This document shows, piece after piece, positions 61,281-64,000 of a stretch of DNA of 64,000 bases. How positions within the stretch are numbered: position 1 is the first letter of the stretch; each line of letters begins with the position of its first letter. Source of the DNA: Intrasporangium flavum (GTDB taxonomy: Bacteria > Actinomycetota > Actinomycetes > Actinomycetales > Dermatophilaceae); NCBI RefSeq assembly GCF_001956915.1, contig NZ_MLJO01000001.1, positions 62,001-126,000 on the forward strand. Reading direction: 5' to 3'. A model generated the notes under the pieces. It was not told the origin of the DNA and searched no databases. It saw nothing but the letters and a program-made list of their open reading frames with translations. Made by a program: the position numbers and the translations under genes.

Positions 61281-62378
61281 GTGCACGAGTACGTCCTCGT
61301 CCTCATCGTGGCCGCAGCGGTCACGTACCTCGCCACACCCTTCGTGCGCAGCCTCGCGGTCGCGACGGGCGCCTTCACGGCCGTCCGCTCGCGCGACGTC
61401 CACACGACGCCGATCCCGCGGCTCGGGGGAGTGGCGATCTACATCGGGTTCGTCGCGGCGGCGCTCGTCGCGCGGGCACTGCCCTACCTCGGCTCCCTCT
61501 TCTCCTCGAAGCAGATCATCGGGGTCGTCCTCGCCGGTGGCGTCGTCTGCCTGCTCGGTGCCTTCGACGACATCCGCGAGCTCGACTGGATCACCAAGCT
61601 GGCTGGGCAGATCCTCGCGGCAGGGCTGATGGCCTACACCGGCGTGCAGCTGCTGTCGCTGCCGATCTTCGGCACGACGATCCTGCCCACGCCGGTGCTC
61701 GTGCTCTTCACCATCATCGTCGTCATGGTGTGGACCAACGCCGTCAACTTCATCGACGGACTCGACGGGCTCGCCGCGGGCGTCGTCGGGATCGCCGCGC
61801 TCGCCTTCTTCATGTACAGCTACATCGTGTCGCGCTCGTTCGTGCCGGCCAACGTCTTCTCGACGGCGACGTTCATCTCGGCGGCGCTCGTGGGGGTGTG
61901 TGCCGGCTTCCTGCCGCACAACTTCCACCCGGCGCGCCTCTTCATGGGCGACTCCGGGGCGCTGACGCTCGGCCTGCTCATGTCGGCGGCGACGATCACC
62001 CTCACGGGCAACGTCGACCCGTCCCAGGTGAGCGGCAACGAGGTCACCGCGGCCTTCCTGCCCATCGTCGTGCCGCTCGCGGTACTCATGCTGCCGCTGC
62101 TCGACATGGTCCTGGCCGTCGTCCGGCGCACGCTGGCCGGCCAGAAGCCCTGGGACGCCGACGCCAAGCACCTGCACCACCGGATGCTGCGGATCGGGCA
62201 CGGCCACCGCCGCGCGGTCCTGATCCTCTACCTGTGGGCGGCCATCGTCGCCCTCGGCTCGGTGTCCTTCGTCATCTGGGACGGGTGGCGCCCCCTCGTC
62301 GTCGTCGGGGCGGCGGCCGTGCTCGGCGTCGTGCTCACCGTCTGGCTCCCGCGGTGGAGGCCCGTCGAACGCTTGTGA
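61281..62378 (+). CDS. wecA: Undecaprenyl-phosphate GlcNAc-1-phosphate transferase (WecA/Rfe type)
   Basis: 365-aa polytopic enzyme that transfers GlcNAc-1-P (or a related sugar phosphate) to a polyprenyl phosphate, the first step of lipid-linked glycans such as arabinogalactan linker or teichoic acids. About eleven membrane spans; motifs are PIPRLGGVAIYIGF, LLGAFDDIRELDWITKLAGQ (DD), the catalytic NAVNFIDGLDGLAAG, RLFMGDSGAL and the cytosolic HLHHRMLRIGHGHRRAV. GTG start at 61281. It occupies the standard position (Rv1302) just before the atp operon. Confidence 0.94.
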   Translation: MHEYVLVLIVAAAVTYLATPFVRSLAVATGAFTAVRSRDVHTTPIPRLGGVAIYIGFVAAALVARALPYLGSLFSSKQIIGVVLAGGVVCLLGAFDDIRELDWITKLAGQILAAGLMAYTGVQLLSLPIFGTTILPTPVLVLFTIIVVMVWTNAVNFIDGLDGLAAGVVGIAALAFFMYSYIVSRSFVPANVFSTATFISAALVGVCAGFLPHNFHPARLFMGDSGALTLGLLMSAATITLTGNVDPSQVSGNEVTAAFLPIVVPLAVLMLPLLDMVLAVVRRTLAGQKPWDADAKHLHHRMLRIGHGHRRAVLILYLWAAIVALGSVSFVIWDGWRPLVVVGAAAVLGVVLTVWLPRWRPVERL

Positions 62379-62391
62379 TAGCATTCACAAG
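62372..62391. promoter_or_regulatory. CRP/GlxR-type palindrome over the atp operon promoter
   Basis: CTTGTGATAGCATTCACAAG is a perfect 7+7 inverted repeat with a 6-base spacer, containing the consensus TGTGA-N6-TCACA. The spacer is TAGCAT (62379-62384 including its first base), a good -10 hexamer. The site begins within the wecA stop codon region. A cAMP-receptor-type regulator (GlxR/Crp) bound here would cover the promoter, which suggests repression unless the real start lies elsewhere. Confidence 0.72.
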
Positions 62392-62523
62392 CACCTGAGG
62401 AGAGTCTGAGAACGGAACTCCGAGGGGCGCGGATCACCTTTCCGCACAAGACAATCGAGCATCAGCGACCGTCAGCAGCCCACCCGGTCCCCGCCGACCA
62501 GACGCACCCAGGCAGGTCTTCCC

Positions 62524-63039
62524 GTGAGCACCACCCCGGCCCGCACCGCATCACAGAACGATGCGTTCGCGCAGCTCCTGCGCGGGTCGCTGCCGCCGAC
62601 CCTCGTCGCCGGCGCCGTCTGCATCGTCGTCGGGCTCTTCTCCAGCCCGAAGGCCGCCTGGTCGGCCGCGATCGGCGCGGCCCTCGTCGTCTTCTTCTTC
62701 ACGCTGACGCTGCTCGCCATGCGCTACACGGCCCACCTGGCACCCACCACGGTCATGGCCATCGTCATGGCGACCTACACCGTCAAGGTGCTGGTCCTCG
62801 GCGTCACCCTCTTCGCCCTGCGCGACGTCACGTGGGCCTCCGGGTACGCCATCGGCGTCTCCGTCACGGTCTGCGCCGTCGTCTGGCTCTTCTTCGAGAT
62901 GCGCGCCTACAAGCGCCTGCGCATCTTCGCCTTCGACCCCGAGACCGACACGGACGCAGGCGCCGCGTCGGACACCTCGTCACCCGCTTCCGCCGACAGC
63001 CCGTCCGAGCCGCCGCGGGAGCCGCGTGATGAGTCGTGA
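62524..63039 (+). CDS. AtpI-like membrane protein
   Basis: 171-aa membrane protein with four hydrophobic segments (PPTLVAGAVCIVVGLFSS, AAIGAALVVFFFTLTLLAM, VMAIVMATYTVKVLVLGVTLFAL, GYAIGVSVTVCAVVWLFFEM) and a Ser/Asp/Glu/Pro-rich cytosolic tail. It holds the place of Rv1303, the putative ATP synthase protein I (c-ring assembly), in the wecA-atpB interval. The GTG start is preceded by GGCAGGTCTT, a weak site. Function by position; sequence similarity to AtpI is modest. Confidence 0.75.
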   Translation: MSTTPARTASQNDAFAQLLRGSLPPTLVAGAVCIVVGLFSSPKAAWSAAIGAALVVFFFTLTLLAMRYTAHLAPTTVMAIVMATYTVKVLVLGVTLFALRDVTWASGYAIGVSVTVCAVVWLFFEMRAYKRLRIFAFDPETDTDAGAASDTSSPASADSPSEPPREPRDES

Positions 63040-63053
63040 GCAGGGAGGTCACC

Positions 63054-63344
63054 ATGAGCACCCCGTCAGCGCAGCCGTCCGGCCCCGGGCCGGAGGAGCC
63101 GACGCGTCCGCCCACCGCGGCCGAGCAGGAGGAGGCGCAGGAACGGCTCAAGGCCGTCAACCGGCGCGAGTCCGACTCGGCCTGGAAGTCAGTGGCCTAC
63201 CTGCTGACCGGACCCCTCGTCTACGGCGGCCTCGGTGCCCTCGCCGACCACTGGCTGGGCACGTCGTGGCTGGTCGGGGTGGGGATCGTCGGGGGGATGG
63301 CCCTGTCGCTCTACCTGATCTGGTTCCGATACGGTACGCATTGA
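63054..63344 (+). CDS. AtpZ/AtpI-family protein
   Basis: 96-aa protein: an acidic, Pro/Glu-rich N-terminus, then two membrane helices (WKSVAYLLTGPLVYGGLGALADHWL, LVGVGIVGGMALSLYLIWFRYG) with the LADHWLGTSWL motif typical of AtpZ/AtpI. It is thought to help ATP synthase assembly or Mg2+ supply. The ATG at 63054 is chosen for GGGAGG at 63043-63048; an in-frame GTG at 63036 is less likely. It follows the AtpI-like gene by 14 bases. Confidence 0.85.
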   Translation: MSTPSAQPSGPGPEEPTRPPTAAEQEEAQERLKAVNRRESDSAWKSVAYLLTGPLVYGGLGALADHWLGTSWLVGVGIVGGMALSLYLIWFRYGTH

Positions 63345-63519
63345 GCCAGGCGGACCCCGTGTCGCCAGCCGGCGCGACGCCGCCCGGCCCGCCCAGCAGC
63401 ACCTGCCGCACGCGCAGCACCAGGCCCTGGCACCCCACCACCACAGCTTCGGGCCCCGACCCCGTGCCGATGACCGTCGTCATCGCACGAGCAGCCCAGA
63501 ACGTACGAAGGAGTAATCC
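63345..63519. other. Gap before atpB
   Basis: 175 bases without a supported gene. A Pro/Thr/Ser-rich open frame from GTG 63359 has no ribosome binding site or homology. No strong hairpin is seen, so atpB is likely read from the upstream atp promoter. Confidence 0.5.
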
Positions 63520-64000
63520 GTGAGCATCGTCGCCGCCGCACCGACGGACTTCGAGGCCCCTGGAGTCAGCGATTTCTGGCAGCCGCTGTGGGGCACCGAC
63601 GGTCCGTGGGCCATCACCCGGCCGATGCTGCTCATGGCCGTGTCCGCCATCCTCATCGTCTGGTGGCTCGTCGCCTCGACGCGCAAGAAGGCGCTCGTGC
63701 CGAGCCGCGGCCAGATGGCCACCGAGGCGCTCTACGGGCTCGTGCGCAACGGGATCGCCAAGGACCTCATCGGGTCCAAGGAGTTCCTCAAGTTCGTCCC
63801 GCTGCTCTTCTCGCTGTTCGTCATCATCCTCGTCAACAACTTCTTCGGCGTCGTCCCGCCGTTCAGCTACCCGACGATGAGCCGCATCGGCTTCCCGATC
63901 GCGCTGTCGCTCATCGTGTGGGTCGTCTTCCACGTCGTCGGCATGCGCAAGCACGGCTTCTTCGGGTACTGGAAGTCGCTCGTCCCGGCCGGCCTGCCCA
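63520..64000 (+). CDS. atpB: ATP synthase F0 subunit a, partial (runs off the window)
   Basis: First 160 codons of subunit a, which forms the proton half-channels of F1F0 ATP synthase. Visible features: a short extracytoplasmic start (PGVSDFWQPLWG), a first membrane helix (PMLLMAVSAILIVWWLVA), RGQMATEALYGLVRN, and LKFVPLLFSLFVIILVNNFFGVVPPFSYPTM, the conserved second span with its NNFFG motif. The essential Arg lies beyond the window. The GTG start has AAGGAG (63508-63513) six bases upstream. Confidence 0.95.
   Translation, partial: MSIVAAAPTDFEAPGVSDFWQPLWGTDGPWAITRPMLLMAVSAILIVWWLVASTRKKALVPSRGQMATEALYGLVRNGIAKDLIGSKEFLKFVPLLFSLFVIILVNNFFGVVPPFSYPTMSRIGFPIALSLIVWVVFHVVGMRKHGFFGYWKSLVPAGLP

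Noticed and set aside
63359-63523. Open frame between the AtpZ gene and atpB
   Set aside because: Pro/Thr/Ser-rich translation, no ribosome binding site, and it would overlap the atpB start; no homology recognisable.

Overview
The window is GC-rich, almost fully coding chromosomal DNA of an actinomycete. WhiB1, multifunctional 2-oxoglutarate decarboxylase (Kgd), the 180-kDa NAD-glutamate dehydrogenase, PdtaS and the families DUF2505, DUF6104, DUF6459 and DUF6912 all point there. The gene content suits Micrococcales, probably an Intrasporangiaceae/Dermatophilaceae-type organism; the family assignment is an inference. No insertion sequence, prophage, CRISPR array or rRNA is visible.

Layout. 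(1) 0-8.5 kb: ribosome hibernation factor hpf, an orphan NarL-type regulator, a YcaQ-family protein and secA, facing a reverse DUF6459/LysM pair; then a small hypothetical gene and a small excisionase-like HTH gene. (2) 8.5-21.5 kb: an orphan CpaB/CpaE-like pair, a cupredoxin lipoprotein with a multi-pass membrane protein, a WS/DGAT acyltransferase, a DUF6912 gene, a Nudix hydrolase, a TetR regulator with a predicted target hydrolase, an SGNH hydrolase, DUF4870, pruA, DUF2505 and two small helical proteins. (3) 21.6-30.7 kb: gdh, pdtaS and whiB1 (the last two convergent, as is typical), a small membrane protein, and a DUF6104/SGNH pair. (4) 30.8-40.8 kb: kgd, an ABC exporter, a methyltransferase, two CNNM/CBS membrane proteins and an ASCH-domain protein.

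(5) 40.9-64 kb is the conserved actinobacterial block argS-lysA-hom-thrC-thrB-rho-rpmE-prfA-prmC-(YrdC)-glyA-wecA-atp, with three departures. At the argS position lies a 264-aa protein with ArgRS-like N- and C-terminal regions but no catalytic core, next to tRNA-Arg(CCG). A four-gene set (receiver-only regulator, HEAT-repeat membrane protein, processive GT2 glycosyltransferase, membrane histidine kinase) sits between rho and rpmE. A reverse-strand methyltransferase separates prmC from the YrdC gene. lysA-hom-thrC-thrB make lysine, threonine and methionine precursors from aspartate; rho, rpmE, prfA and prmC serve transcription termination and translation; wecA starts lipid-linked glycan assembly. 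The window ends inside atpB.

Regulation readable from sequence: many genes have a -10-like hexamer placed so that transcription would start on or one base before the start codon, suggesting widespread leaderless mRNAs. An 18-bp operator-like motif is shared by the TetR gene and the adjacent hydrolase gene. A perfect TGTGA-N6-TCACA palindrome (CRP/GlxR type) covers the probable promoter of the atp operon. Long GC-rich hairpins separate many convergent units. The items most worth follow-up are the core-less ArgRS, the histone-like tail on glutamate dehydrogenase, and the four-gene signalling/glycosyltransferase module.
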